DNA of 64,000 nucleotides from Agrococcus sp. SL85 (lineage in GTDB: Bacteria > Actinomycetota > Actinomycetes > Actinomycetales > Microbacteriaceae), in the NCBI RefSeq assembly GCF_026625845.1, contig NZ_CP113066.1, positions 124,001-188,000 on the forward strand, in the 5' to 3' direction. Both the position numbers and the translations under genes were made by a program. Of the stretch, positions 41,176-50,576 are shown one piece after another. The first letter of the stretch is position 1; every line of letters begins with the position of its first letter. The notes under the pieces were generated by a model. It made no database searches. It saw only the letters and a program-made list of their open reading frames with translations, and was not told the DNA's origin.

Positions 41176-41924
41176 TGCTGGCCCTCCTCGCCGCTCGCGG
41201 CCTCGGCATCCGTGCCGGCGCCATCCCCGGCGCCCGCTGCGGTCGGCGCCTCCGGCGCCGGGAACCGGTTCGACAGCGCCCCGCCGTCGAGGTGCAGCAC
41301 GAGCTCCGACTCGACGATGCCCTCGAGGGCCGAGCGCGACTGCACGTGCGCGTCGACGTAGCCGTCCATCTCGGCGAGGCGGTCGAGCACGGCCGCCGCG
41401 TCCTCGGCCGAGGGGCCGACGATCGTGAACGTGACGGTCGCGAGCCGCGGCCCCTGCAGCGGCACGACCGACTGGCCGTAGGCCGTCATGGGCGTCGCGC
41501 CGTCGGCCACGATCGTCGCAAGGGTGGATCCGGCGGGCACCATGCCCCTGATCTCGGTGACGACGCTCGCCCAGGCGATCTCCTGGCTGGTCGCGACGGC
41601 CCTCGCCGCCGAGCGCTCGTCGATCTCGGTCTGCACATCGGTGACCTCGCCGAAGGCGGCCTGCGCCTGCAGCAGCTCGATCGTGCGCGCCTCGCCCTCG
41701 GCGAGCTGCAGCTCCGCCACGAGCGACTGCGCCTTCGCCGCGACGGCGCCCGAGCCGGCGAGCACGACGACCGCGACGGCCGCGGCGACGACGCCGCGCC
41801 GTGTGCGCCGGCTGCGCTTCGCGATCCGCACCTCGGGCGGCAGCAGGTCGACGCCCGGCACGCCGCCGACGACGAGGGGCTGCTTCGGCGCACCGCCGCC
41901 GAGCTCGATCCCGAAGGCCTTCAT
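41172..41924 (-). CDS. pilN: Type IV pilus inner-membrane PilN-like protein
   Basis: A 250-residue bitopic protein. The cytoplasmic N-terminus has the PilM-binding type motif (GVDLLPPEVRIAK at about residues 24-36; family consensus I-N-L-L-P). The membrane helix is at about 45-68, then a coiled coil and a ferredoxin-like fold ending in an acidic tail. Its ATG overlaps the pilM stop as ATGA. It should dimerise with PilO on the outer face of the membrane. Confidence 0.87.
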   Translation of the reverse strand: MKAFGIELGGGAPKQPLVVGGVPGVDLLPPEVRIAKRSRRTRRGVVAAAVAVVVLAGSGAVAAKAQSLVAELQLAEGEARTIELLQAQAAFGEVTDVQTEIDERSAARAVATSQEIAWASVVTEIRGMVPAGSTLATIVADGATPMTAYGQSVVPLQGPRLATVTFTIVGPSAEDAAAVLDRLAEMDGYVDAHVQSRSALEGIVESELVLHLDGGALSNRFPAPEAPTAAGAGDGAGTDAEAASGEEGQQ

Positions 41925-43036
41925 GCTGCGCTCCGCATCGCCAGGCCGAGCGCCACGCTCGCGCGCGGGCCGCCGAGGGCGTCGCGCTCGCGGTCCTTGG
42001 GGCTCAGCGCCGTGTAGGGGTCCGCCCACTCGATGGGCACGCGCAGCACCTCGCGGAGCGCCGCGGGGAAGCCGCGGAGCGCCGTGCCTGCGCCGGTCAG
42101 GAGCACGCGCTGCACCGGCAGGTCCGGCCGCAGCCCCGCGAAGTAGCCGAGCGTGTTGCGCACACCCGTGACGAGCTCGCCCGTCTCCTCGCGGATCGCC
42201 TCGATGAGCTGCACGCGGTGCGGGTCGGCGCCCTCGACGACGCCGCCGTCGGGCTCCGCCGCGGGGGCGAGCCCGAGCGCGCGCTGGGCAGCCTCGCCGC
42301 CCGCGACGAGCGGGCGCCGCACGGTCTCCTCGCCGAGCCCGAGGTCGCGCTTCGTGGCCTCGGCGTTCGCTCGCTCGAGCCCGAAGCGGGCGTGGAGCGT
42401 GTGGGTGACGGCGTCGCCGCCCGCAGGGATGATGCGCACGAAGCGCGGCACCCCGCCCGCCACGATGACGACCGAGGTCGTGTGGGCGCCGACGTCGACG
42501 ACCGCGGTGGTCTCGGGCGTCGGCGGCACGAGCGCGCGGCTGAGCGCGAAGGGGATGAAGTCGACCGAGACCGGCTCGAGCTTCGCGCGCCGCACGGCGT
42601 CGACCGTGGCGAGCACGCCCTCCTTCACGGCCGCGACAAGGAGCCCCTGCACCTGGCCGTGCTCGGCCTCCTGCACCGGGTAGAAGTCGAGGATCGCCTC
42701 GGAGACGGGCATCGGCAGCATGTCCTGCACCTGGAAGGGCAGCGCCTCGCGGATGAGCGGCAGCGGCGCGTGGGCGACGGTGAGCTCGCGCGCGAGCACG
42801 CGGTCGTTGCCGATGCCGAGGATGACCTGGCGGCTGCGGAACCTGCCGCGCTTCCAGAGCGCCTTGAGCGCGCCGGTGACGACCTGCGGCTCGACGACCT
42901 CGCCGCGCTCGACCGCGCCGCTCGGCAGCTCGATCGCGTCGGCGCGCACGAGCTTCACGCCGCGCTTCCCGGGCACGACCTCGACCGCGCGGATGCCGCC
43001 CGCGCCGATGTCGAGGCCCACGATGCTGTTGGCCAT
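41921..43036 (-). CDS. pilM: Type IV pilus assembly protein PilM
   Basis: A 371-residue actin/FtsA-like ATPase. It begins SIVGLDIGAGGIRAVEV (phosphate 1 loop), with a second phosphate loop at AVVDVGAHTTSVVIV and the adenosine segment VLLTGAGTALRGFPAAL. PilM is cytoplasmic and recruits PilN/PilO to the motor. It is encoded between the prepilin peptidase and pilN, close to the usual pilMNO order. Confidence 0.93.
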   Translation of the reverse strand: MANSIVGLDIGAGGIRAVEVVPGKRGVKLVRADAIELPSGAVERGEVVEPQVVTGALKALWKRGRFRSRQVILGIGNDRVLARELTVAHAPLPLIREALPFQVQDMLPMPVSEAILDFYPVQEAEHGQVQGLLVAAVKEGVLATVDAVRRAKLEPVSVDFIPFALSRALVPPTPETTAVVDVGAHTTSVVIVAGGVPRFVRIIPAGGDAVTHTLHARFGLERANAEATKRDLGLGEETVRRPLVAGGEAAQRALGLAPAAEPDGGVVEGADPHRVQLIEAIREETGELVTGVRNTLGYFAGLRPDLPVQRVLLTGAGTALRGFPAALREVLRVPIEWADPYTALSPKDRERDALGGPRASVALGLAMRSAA

Positions 43037-43039
43037 GTC

Positions 43040-43867
43040 CTACTCCAGTCCTACGAGTCGCAGGTACGCCTGCCAGATGGGGTCGCCTGCGAAGACCGCG
43101 AGGGCGGTGCCGGCGAGCATCCAGGGTCCGAACGGGATGCCGCTGCCGCGCCCGACGCGGCGCATCGCGGCGAGCACGGCGGCGAAGGCCCCGCCGAGGA
43201 GGAAGGCGCCGAAGCCGCCCACCGCGAGCTCGCCCCAGCCGAGCCACCCGAGGGCGATGCCGAGCACCCCGGCGAGCTTCACGTCGCCGAGGCCCATGCC
43301 CGCCGGGTAGGCGAAGGCGATGAGGAAGTAGGCGACGAGGAGGATCGCGCCGCCCGCGAGCGCCCGCAGCAGGGCGCCCCAGTCGCCGCCCGTCGCCGCC
43401 GCGACGGCCAGCAGCCCGGCGATCGCCGGGTAGGCGGGCAGCACGATCGCGTCGGGGAGACGCTGCGTGTCGAGGTCGATCCACGCGAGCGCGACGCCGA
43501 TGGCCGCGAGTACGAGGAAGGCGAGGGTCTCGGCGAGCGCGGCCACGAGCTCGCCCGTGGGCGCGAAGAGCGCCTCCCACGGCGCGAACCGCACGACGAC
43601 CGCGGCGAACACGACCCCCGTGAGCAGCTCGACGAAGGGGTACCGCACCGAGATGGGCGCGGCGCAGTCGCGGCAGCGGCCGCGCAGCAGCAGCCAGCTG
43701 AGCACCGGGATGTTGTCGAAGGGCCGCACGCGCGCCCCGCACGACCCGCACGCGCTCGGCGGCGAGACGATCGAGCGGCCCGCCGGCACCCGGAAGATGA
43801 CGACGTTGAGGAACGAGCCGATGAGGAGCCCGAAGCCGCCCGCAAGGGCGATGAGCGGGGCGGTCAT
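43040..43867 (-). CDS. pilD: Prepilin peptidase / N-methyltransferase
   Basis: A 275-residue polytopic protein. After the first helix ([12 protein letters not shown]) comes a cytoplasmic loop with a four-cysteine zinc site (CGSCGARV and CRDC). The two catalytic aspartates of this aspartic peptidase are in [12 protein letters not shown] and [14 protein letters not shown]. It removes the short leader of prepilins and methylates the new N-terminus. Its ATG overlaps the preceding PilX-like stop as ATGA. Confidence 0.95.
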   Translation of the reverse strand: MTAPLIALAGGFGLLIGSFLNVVIFRVPAGRSIVSPPSACGSCGARVRPFDNIPVLSWLLLRGRCRDCAAPISVRYPFVELLTGVVFAAVVVRFAPWEALFAPTGELVAALAETLAFLVLAAIGVALAWIDLDTQRLPDAIVLPAYPAIAGLLAVAAATGGDWGALLRALAGGAILLVAYFLIAFAYPAGMGLGDVKLAGVLGIALGWLGWGELAVGGFGAFLLGGAFAAVLAAMRRVGRGSGIPFGPWMLAGTALAVFAGDPIWQAYLRLVGLE

Positions 43868-45564
43868 CGCACCGCTCCGTCGGCGCTGAAGGCTGCGGGG
43901 GTCTCGATCCACGTGGAGACGCCGTAGGCGATGGTGGTCGGCGAGAGGAAGTGCGGCGGCGACTGCGTGCGCATGCGCGGGTCGTAGTTGTAGTCCTTGC
44001 GGTAGCCGCTGTTGAACGACACGACACCGCGGAACGCCTGCGAGATCGAGCCGTAGACGGTGAGGCTGCTGTTGCGGGTGCCGCTGACGTCGGTGTTCTG
44101 CACCGCGAAGCTGCGGAGCGAGAGGATCGCCGCCTCGATCGTGTACGCCGGCGAGCGCGGCGAGTAGCTCAGGCAGCCCCGCGAGGTGCACGAGCTGCCC
44201 ATCGACGGGTTCCAGACGTAGACCATGCTGTTGCCGATGAGCCCGAGCATGTCGTCGTCGCGGCTCTCCATCACCACGTTGCCGACGATGTAGATGAAGT
44301 TCTCGGAGGCGAGCGTCACCTCGCCGTCGAGGGTGCCCGAGACGAAGAGGTCGCCGCTGTGGCAGTCGTAGGGCGCCACGCGGTTGATCGCGGGCGGCGC
44401 CTGCTCGTTCGTGCGCGGGTAGCCGAGCGCGTTGCCGCTGGCGCAGTTCGCGGGCCGCACGCGGTAGTTCGGGTCGGCGGCGTTCGAGGGCACGTTCTGC
44501 ACGTAGACGGCGCCCTCGGCGGGCACGTTCACGAGCGCGCCGGAGGACGACGCGAGCTGCGCCGGGGTGCCGCACGAGGAGGGCGCCGAGACGGCCTGTC
44601 CGGGCCGGGTCTGCCTGGTGAGGGGCGACTTCACGAGCATGCGTCCGTCCGCCCGCAGCTCGATGCTCGTGGGACCGGAGTAGATGCAGCCGGTCTGGAG
44701 CGCGGCGGCGCGGATCTCGGTGTTCGTCTCCGGCATCGGCAGCACAGGCTGGTAGAACGGCGAGTTGCCGCGCTGGGCGTCCGGCACCTGGAAGGCGGGG
44801 GTCGCGCCCGAGCCGCAGCGGTAGCGGGCCGTGCTTCCGGTCGGGTTCCACGCGGTGCTCACGCGCCCCTTGAAGGTCGCCGAGCACGCCCAGATGACGT
44901 CGTTGGAGTGCACCATGCCGTTGACGGTGTCGCCGTTGTCGAAGGTGATGCGCCCGCAGTCCGCAGGGCGCACGGGGCTCGACCACCCGTAGCGGTAGCA
45001 CTCGGCGCGGTTCGTCGAGCTCGAGAGGGCGGGGTCTGCGATCTCGAGGTCGGTGAAGTAGAGGTAGTGCGCGAAGCCGGCCTGGCGCAGGTCGACGATG
45101 ACGCTGCGCGTCTCCTGCCCGACGCGGCCCGTGGCCCGCAGCCGCAGGAGCTGATCGGAGTCGAAGGCGCGCGAGTCGAGCTCGTAGCGGTAGCTCGCGG
45201 TGCGGGGCCCGTCCGCGCGCGCCTCGCTGCCCGGCACCGTCGCCCAGGTGCCGCCGATGCCGAAGGCGGGGTTGTCGGGCGCGGCGGCGAGGGCGCTGCC
45301 CTGACTGAAGGGCGCGGCGGGGTTGCCCCAGATGTAGTAGGCCGGATCCTCGGCGAGGCGGCTCTGGTACTCCTCGATGCCGGCGTAGGCGGCGGCGAGC
45401 GCGCCGTTCCAGTCGGCGTCGTCGCGGGCGTAGCGCGCGCCGTTGACGGCGACGACGACGAGCGTCGCGACGAGCGCCATGACGAGCGCGCCGAGGCCGA
45501 TGACGAGCACGAGCGCGGCGCCGCGCTCGCGCTCCTCGACGGGGGTGTGCAGCAGCGCGCGCAT
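43864..45564 (-). CDS. PilX-like pilus-associated protein
   Basis: A 566-residue protein with one N-terminal helix after [26 protein letters not shown]. This is the PilX-type class III signal in which Gly-Ala-Ala-Leu replaces the usual Phe-Thr-Leu. The large outer part has about a dozen cysteines (for example [26 protein letters not shown]-like positions near 395), suggesting disulfides or metal binding, and long Ser/Thr/Asn-rich beta segments. Much bigger than Neisseria PilX (about 160 residues). Overlaps both neighbours, so it belongs to the operon; probably a tip or adhesin-type component. Confidence 0.82.
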   Translation of the reverse strand: MRALLHTPVEERERGAALVLVIGLGALVMALVATLVVVAVNGARYARDDADWNGALAAAYAGIEEYQSRLAEDPAYYIWGNPAAPFSQGSALAAAPDNPAFGIGGTWATVPGSEARADGPRTASYRYELDSRAFDSDQLLRLRATGRVGQETRSVIVDLRQAGFAHYLYFTDLEIADPALSSSTNRAECYRYGWSSPVRPADCGRITFDNGDTVNGMVHSNDVIWACSATFKGRVSTAWNPTGSTARYRCGSGATPAFQVPDAQRGNSPFYQPVLPMPETNTEIRAAALQTGCIYSGPTSIELRADGRMLVKSPLTRQTRPGQAVSAPSSCGTPAQLASSSGALVNVPAEGAVYVQNVPSNAADPNYRVRPANCASGNALGYPRTNEQAPPAINRVAPYDCHSGDLFVSGTLDGEVTLASENFIYIVGNVVMESRDDDMLGLIGNSMVYVWNPSMGSSCTSRGCLSYSPRSPAYTIEAAILSLRSFAVQNTDVSGTRNSSLTVYGSISQAFRGVVSFNSGYRKDYNYDPRMRTQSPPHFLSPTTIAYGVSTWIETPAAFSADGAVR

Positions 45565-46220
45565 CAGGGGGCCGTCCTCGTGAGCTCGATGTTGGGCAGC
45601 GACACCGTGGCCTCGAGCCGGGAGGGCGCGACGCGGCCGGTGTCGTCGGCCTGCACCGCGTAGGAGACCCGCACCGCGGCGATCTCGCGCCGCTCGGCCG
45701 CGGTGAGGGCGCGCGCGGGGAGCGACGTGCCGTTCGCCCGCCGGTACGTGAAGACCGCGGCGTCGATGACGTCGCGCAGCACCACGCGCGTGCGGAACGG
45801 CGTGGTGCGGAACTGCCAGAGGCCGCTCGCGCGGTAGCTCGCGAAGCGCTGCTCCGTGATGGTCCCCGCGGTGGGGTCGAGCGTGAGGTCGACCCGGACG
45901 GGGCCGTCCTCGACGCGCTGCACGTCGAGGTAGGCGCTGATCGAGAGCGCGGTGGGCGACGCGGCGGCGAAGGCGGGCGCGCGCTCGCCCGTCGCGGTGT
46001 CGAGCTCGGCGGCGGCCCGGACGACGCGCGAGAGCTGCTGCATGCCGAGCGCGGCGGCCGTGCTGCTCTCGTGCTGGGCCTCCTCGCGCGTGAAGGTGCG
46101 AGAGACCGAGACGACGAGGGCGGTGACGAGGGTCATGGCGATCGCGAGCAGCGAGATGGCCACGAGCAGCTCGACGAGCGTGAGGCCGCGCTCGCGGTCC
46201 GCGGGCGCCAGGCGGCTCAC
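45564..46220 (-). CDS. PilW-like minor pilin
   Basis: A 218-residue prepilin. The class III signal is ADRERG followed by [24 protein letters not shown], with Glu at position 5 of the mature protein. The C-terminal region is a beta-rich head ([41 protein letters not shown]), typical of PilW/PilJ minor pilins. The GTG start overlaps the upstream minor pilin stop as GTGA, and it shares one base with the PilX-like start (TGATG). Confidence 0.87.
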   Translation of the reverse strand: MSRLAPADRERGLTLVELLVAISLLAIAMTLVTALVVSVSRTFTREEAQHESSTAAALGMQQLSRVVRAAAELDTATGERAPAFAAASPTALSISAYLDVQRVEDGPVRVDLTLDPTAGTITEQRFASYRASGLWQFRTTPFRTRVVLRDVIDAAVFTYRRANGTSLPARALTAAERREIAAVRVSYAVQADDTGRVAPSRLEATVSLPNIELTRTAP

Positions 46221-47527
46221 GGCGCGACCTCCCTCGGGTCGAGCGTGATGGTGCCGGGCAGCAGCACCTGGCCGCGAGAGGCGGGGGTCGCGAGCAGGAC
46301 GCCGAGGCCCGTGCCCGAGAGCGTCCACGTGCCGTACGGCACGGCGATCACGGTGCCCGCGGTGACAGAGCCGTAGCTGAGCACGGGGTGGCCGCTGCAG
46401 GTGGGGTCGCCGAGCCGTCCGGGCACCGAGGTGGCGCGGAGGTTCGTGACGCTCGTGGGGATGGTGATGAGGCCCATGCGCACGTCGGCCGTCGCGACGC
46501 GGCCGGGGTCGCCCGCGACGTCGGTGGCGGCGCCCTCGGCGAGCTGCTCGAGGCCCACGAGGCCGGCGGGCCAGGCGGTGGGGTCGACGGCGGCGCACTC
46601 CTGGCCGTTCGCCTGCAGCACGCTGCCCGCGAGCACGCGGTAGTTGACGCGCGGGTGGGCGGTGACGTCCTGCGTGCGGGTGGTGGAGGGCAGGGTCGAG
46701 GAGCGCACGCCGTAGGTGGTCACGAGCGAGAGCGGCATGCCCGTGGGCAGGCGCGGCGCCGAGGTGCCGGGGGCGAAGGTGAGCCGGAGCGTGGTGGCGA
46801 GGTCGTACTGCAGCGAGACGCTCGTGGAGGAGCTCGCCTGCACGCTCACGTCGCGCTGGCGCGGCGTGGCCTCGAGGATGCCGGTGTGGCCGAGCTTGGC
46901 GACCGAGACGTCGTAGATGCCCGGCGGCACCTGCAGGAAGTATGCGCAGCCCTGCGAGTCGGTGGAGACCGGCGCGATCGTCGCGCCGCCGGAGGTCGCG
47001 GTGAGCGAGACCGTGGCGGAGGGCACGCCCACACCGACGGAGTCGATGATCGAGACGAGCACGGTCCCCTTGGCGGGGTCGTTGATGTGCTCGGCGGGGT
47101 TGACGACGGTGTCGGCGCGCACGGGCAGCGCGGACTCGGGCATGTTGGGCCACGTGACGGTGACGTGCACGCGCTTGTAGCGCAGGCTGCCGCCGCCGGC
47201 GCCGCAGGCCGCCGCCGCGCCGGAGGCGCTCACCCAGGCGGTCGTGCGGGCGATCGTGTAGGGGACGCCGCCGACCGTGACGGTGCGCGTGGCGTCGAGG
47301 AGGGTGAAGAGGTCGGCGGTGTCGTGCGCGAGCTCGATCTCGGAGGCCGCGAGGCTCGCGGCGACGTGCTGCGCGCGCGACTCCCGGTTGGTGGCGAGCA
47401 CCTGCACGAGGCTCGCGAGCACCGCCGTGGCGATGATGGCGAAGACGAACATGGCGACCATGACCTCGACGAGCGTCATCCCGCGGTCGCCTGCGGCGAC
47501 CGGGAAGCGTGCTCGGATGCTGCGCAT
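46217..47527 (-). CDS. Large PilV-like minor pilin with carboxypeptidase-regulatory-like domain
   Basis: A 436-residue prepilin. The signal is PVAAGDRG then MTLVEVMVAMFVFAIIATAVLASL. The pilin head is followed at about residues 150-230 by KGTVLVSIIDSVGVGVPSATVSLTA ... GCAYFLQVPPGIYDVSVAK, the pattern of a carboxypeptidase-regulatory-like (prealbumin-type) beta domain, uncommon in pilins. A further beta-rich region runs to the C-terminus. I use the ATG at 47527 with AGGAGAGG upstream. Probably an adhesive or tip-located minor pilin. Confidence 0.85.
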   Translation of the reverse strand: MRSIRARFPVAAGDRGMTLVEVMVAMFVFAIIATAVLASLVQVLATNRESRAQHVAASLAASEIELAHDTADLFTLLDATRTVTVGGVPYTIARTTAWVSASGAAAACGAGGGSLRYKRVHVTVTWPNMPESALPVRADTVVNPAEHINDPAKGTVLVSIIDSVGVGVPSATVSLTATSGGATIAPVSTDSQGCAYFLQVPPGIYDVSVAKLGHTGILEATPRQRDVSVQASSSTSVSLQYDLATTLRLTFAPGTSAPRLPTGMPLSLVTTYGVRSSTLPSTTRTQDVTAHPRVNYRVLAGSVLQANGQECAAVDPTAWPAGLVGLEQLAEGAATDVAGDPGRVATADVRMGLITIPTSVTNLRATSVPGRLGDPTCSGHPVLSYGSVTAGTVIAVPYGTWTLSGTGLGVLLATPASRGQVLLPGTITLDPREVAP

Positions 47528-47613
47528 GGTCCCGTTCCTCTCCTGGGTCGTGGGGTGGTGCGGAGGGTGGTGGCGTGGCCGCGGGACGGGTCCCGCGGCC
47601 ACGCCGGTGCGCC

Positions 47614-48036
47614 CTAGGGCGTGTCGAGAAGGCCGCCCTGAGCGCTGTCGTAGGTGACATTCGGCGTCAGGTCCGGGTGGTCGATCACGATGACGAAGTT
47701 GTTGCCATCTGCGCTAGGCGTGACCGTCGTGTAGTTCGCGGTAGTGCGCGACGGCTCGTAGCCCTCGCCCTCGAGGAGCGCAGCAGTCAGACCGGAGTAC
47801 TTGCCGCTGTTGCCCGTGGCGTAAGTCTCGGCAGCGAGCGCCGCGTTGCGGGCGTCGGACTCGGCCTCGGCCTCCCAGGCGCTCGTGCGCTGGTTGAGGA
47901 AGACCGGGATCGCGATGCCGGCGAGGATGCCGATGATGATGACGACGACGAGGAGCTCGACGAGGGTGAAGCCCTTCTGGCCGTTCTCGGCCAGGCGCGT
48001 GCGACGGTCGCCGAGCGCCGTGAGGAGGTTCTGCAT
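47614..48036 (-). CDS. pilA: Major type IV pilin
   Basis: A 140-residue prepilin. The leader ends NGQKG and the mature protein starts FTLVELLVVVIIIGILAGIA, with Glu5 and the long helix. The head region has AWEAEAESDARNAALAAETYA and a short beta domain without paired cysteines. Codons in the last third (for example CCT AGC GCA GAT) are less GC-biased than in neighbours, hinting at a variable or exchanged C-terminus. It stands alone between pilC and the minor pilins, with untranslated gaps of 72 and 86 bases, as expected for a highly expressed pilin. Confidence 0.93.
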   Translation of the reverse strand: MQNLLTALGDRRTRLAENGQKGFTLVELLVVVIIIGILAGIAIPVFLNQRTSAWEAEAESDARNAALAAETYATGNSGKYSGLTAALLEGEGYEPSRTTANYTTVTPSADGNNFVIVIDHPDLTPNVTYDSAQGGLLDTP

Positions 48037-48108
48037 GGCTGTTCCTTTTCTGGTGGTGGTGAGGGGTGGTGGTCGGTCAGGGGACGACGAGCAGCTGGCG
48101 CGGGCGCG

Positions 48109-49338
48109 TCAGTTGATCTGCTCGAAGATGGAGAAGACGGGCATGTAGAGGGCGACGATCATGCCGCCGATGAGGACGCCGACGCCCGCGATGAGCAGCG
48201 GCTCGATGATCGAGGTCATCTGCGAGGTGGTGGCCTCGACCTCGTCGTCGTACGCGTCGGCGATCTTGCCGAGCATGGTCTCCATGGAGCCGGCGTCCTC
48301 GCCGACGGCGATCATCTGCACGACCATGGAGGGGAACACGGTCTCCTTCGCGAGCTGGTCGGCCACGGGCCGGCCCTCCCGCACGGCGTCGGCGACGCGC
48401 TGCGAGGCCTCGCGGATGACGGCGTTGCCGGAGACCTCGCCGACGACGGTGAGGGCGAGCACGATCGGCACGCCCGCGCCGAGGAGCGACGCGAAGTTGC
48501 GGGTGAAGCGCGCGAGGGCGATCTTGCGCACGAGCGGGCCGAACACGGGCAGCCTCAGCAGCAGCGGGTCGAGCACCGCGCGCACCTCGGGCGCGTTCTT
48601 GTTGCGGCTCCACCAGATCGAGAGCACGAGCGTGCCGACGATGAGGAGCGGCCCGAGCCAGATCATGTTGCCCGAGATCGAGACGAGGATCTGCGTCGGC
48701 AGCGGCAGCTCGCCGCCGAGGTCGGCGAACATGCCCTCGAAGATCGGCACGATGAACCAGATCATCGCGACGACCGCCACGAGCGCCATGCCCACGACGA
48801 CCATCGGGTAGGCCATCGCCGACTTCACGGTGTTGCGCAGCTTGACCTCCTTCTCGAAGGTCGTGGCGACGGCCACGAGCGCCTCGTCGAGGAAGCCGCC
48901 GGTCTCGCCCGCGCCGATCAGGTGGATCATGAGCGGCGGGAAGACGTCGGAGTGCCGGCCGAAGGAGCCCGAGAGGCTGCCGCCCTGCTCGATCTCGAGC
49001 CGCACCTCGTCGAGCACGCGGCGGAGCGTGGGGTGCTCGGTCTGCTCGGCGAGGATGCGCAGCGCCCGCAGGAGCGAGAGGCCGGCGCCGACCATGGTGG
49101 CCAGCTGGCGCGCCATGACCGAGAGGTCCTCGAGCTTCGGCCGCTTCTTGAGGAACGAGAGCTCGATCTCGCGGTTGAGCCCCGTGCCGCCGCCGCTCTC
49201 GGCGACGCCGACGGGCGAGAGCCCCATCTCGCGCATGCGGGTGAGCACCGCGGCCTGCGAGGGGGCGTCGAGCTTGCCCTTGACGAGCTTGCCCGCGCCG
49301 TCGCGGCCCGAGTACTGCCAGGTCTTCGCGGTGGTCAC
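48109..49338 (-). CDS. pilC: Type IV pilus inner-membrane platform protein PilC
   Basis: A 409-residue GspF/PilC protein. An N-terminal linker (TWQYSGRDGAGKLVKGKLDAP) precedes two T2SSF repeats, each with a cytoplasmic helical bundle and membrane helices: FARQLATMVGAG-like VMARQLATMVGAGLSLL at about 75, and FTRNFASLLGAGVPIV at about 280. The sequence ends with SIIEPLLIAGVGVLIGGMIVALYMPVF, the family C-terminal signature. It is the rotor platform turned by PilB and PilT. GTG start overlaps the pilT stop as GTGA. Confidence 0.95.
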   Translation of the reverse strand: MTTAKTWQYSGRDGAGKLVKGKLDAPSQAAVLTRMREMGLSPVGVAESGGGTGLNREIELSFLKKRPKLEDLSVMARQLATMVGAGLSLLRALRILAEQTEHPTLRRVLDEVRLEIEQGGSLSGSFGRHSDVFPPLMIHLIGAGETGGFLDEALVAVATTFEKEVKLRNTVKSAMAYPMVVVGMALVAVVAMIWFIVPIFEGMFADLGGELPLPTQILVSISGNMIWLGPLLIVGTLVLSIWWSRNKNAPEVRAVLDPLLLRLPVFGPLVRKIALARFTRNFASLLGAGVPIVLALTVVGEVSGNAVIREASQRVADAVREGRPVADQLAKETVFPSMVVQMIAVGEDAGSMETMLGKIADAYDDEVEATTSQMTSIIEPLLIAGVGVLIGGMIVALYMPVFSIFEQIN

Positions 49339-50576
49339 GATCGCGCTCCCCTCGAGAAGGCGTCGCCGAAGTCGAGGCCGGAGGCGATGCCCGCGGAGGG
49401 GCCGGCGGCGACGACCATGCCGAGCATCTCGTCGACGTCCTGCGCCTTCTCCATCGCCGCGTCCTTCGTGATGATGTCGCGGTTCACGAGCTCGGCGAGG
49501 TGCTGGTCCATCGTGCGCATGCCGTGCGAGGCGCCCGACTGCAGGGCGCTGCCGATCTGGTGCGTCTGGCCCTCGCGGATGAGGTTCGAGATGGCCGAGG
49601 TGGCGACCATGATCTCGCTCGCCGCGACGCGGCCGCGGCCGCCGGCCTTCGGCACGAGCGTCTGGCAGACGACGCCCTGCAGGGTGGCCGCGAGCTGCGC
49701 GCGCACCTGGCTCTGCTGGTGCGGCGGGTAGACGTCGATGATGCGGTCGATGGTCTGCGCGGCGGACTGCGTGTGCAGGGTCGCGAAGACGAGGTGGCCC
49801 GTCTCGGCGGCGGTGAGCGCGACCGAGATCGTCTCGAGGTCGCGCATCTCTCCGACGAGGATCACGTCGGGGTCCTGGCGCAGCACGTGCTTGAGGGCCG
49901 CGGCGAAGCTGTGGGTGTCGTGGCCGACCTCGCGCTGGTTGACGATCGCCCGCTTGTGCTGGTGCATGAACTCGATCGGGTCCTCGACCGTCACGATGTG
50001 CTCGGCGCGCGTGCGGTTGACGAGGTCGATGAGGGCGGCCAGCGTCGTCGACTTGCCCGAGCCCGTGGGGCCCGTGACGAGCACGAGGCCGCGCGGCAGG
50101 GTCGCGAAGCGCGAGATGCTCGCCGGCAGGTCGAGCTCCTCGATCGTGCGGATGCGCGTGGGGATGAGGCGGAAGGCCGCGCCGCGCGCGGAGCGCTGCT
50201 GGTAGACGTTGACGCGGAAGCGGGCCTGGTCCGAGAGCGCGTAGGCGAAGTCGAGCTCGAGGTGCCGCTCGAAGGTCTCGCGCTGCTCGGGGCTCATGAG
50301 CGCCTCGATCGCTGCCGAGACGCGCTCGGCCGACCAGACGCCGAACTCCTCGAGCTGCACGAGCTGGCCGTCGAGGCGCATCGTCGGTGCCGACTCGGCG
50401 GTGATGTGGAGGTCGGAGCCGCCGGTCTGCACGACCCATTGCAGGGCCACGAGCAGGTCGCGCTCGTCGCCGCGCGAGACGGGCCCGGCCGCCTCGGCGG
50501 GCGCCGCAGGGGCCGACGCCGCCTGCGCCTCGCGGCGCAGGCTCGCACGGGTCTGGGGCTGGAGGAGCTCGGTCAT
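49335..50576 (-). CDS. pilT: Pilus retraction ATPase PilT
   Basis: A 413-residue ATPase with an Ala-rich N-terminal tail of about 35 residues. Walker A is LVTGPTGSGKSTTLAALID, the Asp box is ITVEDPIEFMH, Walker B is DPDVILVGEMRDLETI and the His box follows as HLVFATLHT. The AIRNLIRE motif characteristic of PilT appears as AISNLIREGQTHQI. Presence of a retraction ATPase means the pili are predicted to be dynamic (twitching or DNA uptake). The start overlaps pilB as ATGA. Confidence 0.95.
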   Translation of the reverse strand: MTELLQPQTRASLRREAQAASAPAAPAEAAGPVSRGDERDLLVALQWVVQTGGSDLHITAESAPTMRLDGQLVQLEEFGVWSAERVSAAIEALMSPEQRETFERHLELDFAYALSDQARFRVNVYQQRSARGAAFRLIPTRIRTIEELDLPASISRFATLPRGLVLVTGPTGSGKSTTLAALIDLVNRTRAEHIVTVEDPIEFMHQHKRAIVNQREVGHDTHSFAAALKHVLRQDPDVILVGEMRDLETISVALTAAETGHLVFATLHTQSAAQTIDRIIDVYPPHQQSQVRAQLAATLQGVVCQTLVPKAGGRGRVAASEIMVATSAISNLIREGQTHQIGSALQSGASHGMRTMDQHLAELVNRDIITKDAAMEKAQDVDEMLGMVVAAGPSAGIASGLDFGDAFSRGARS

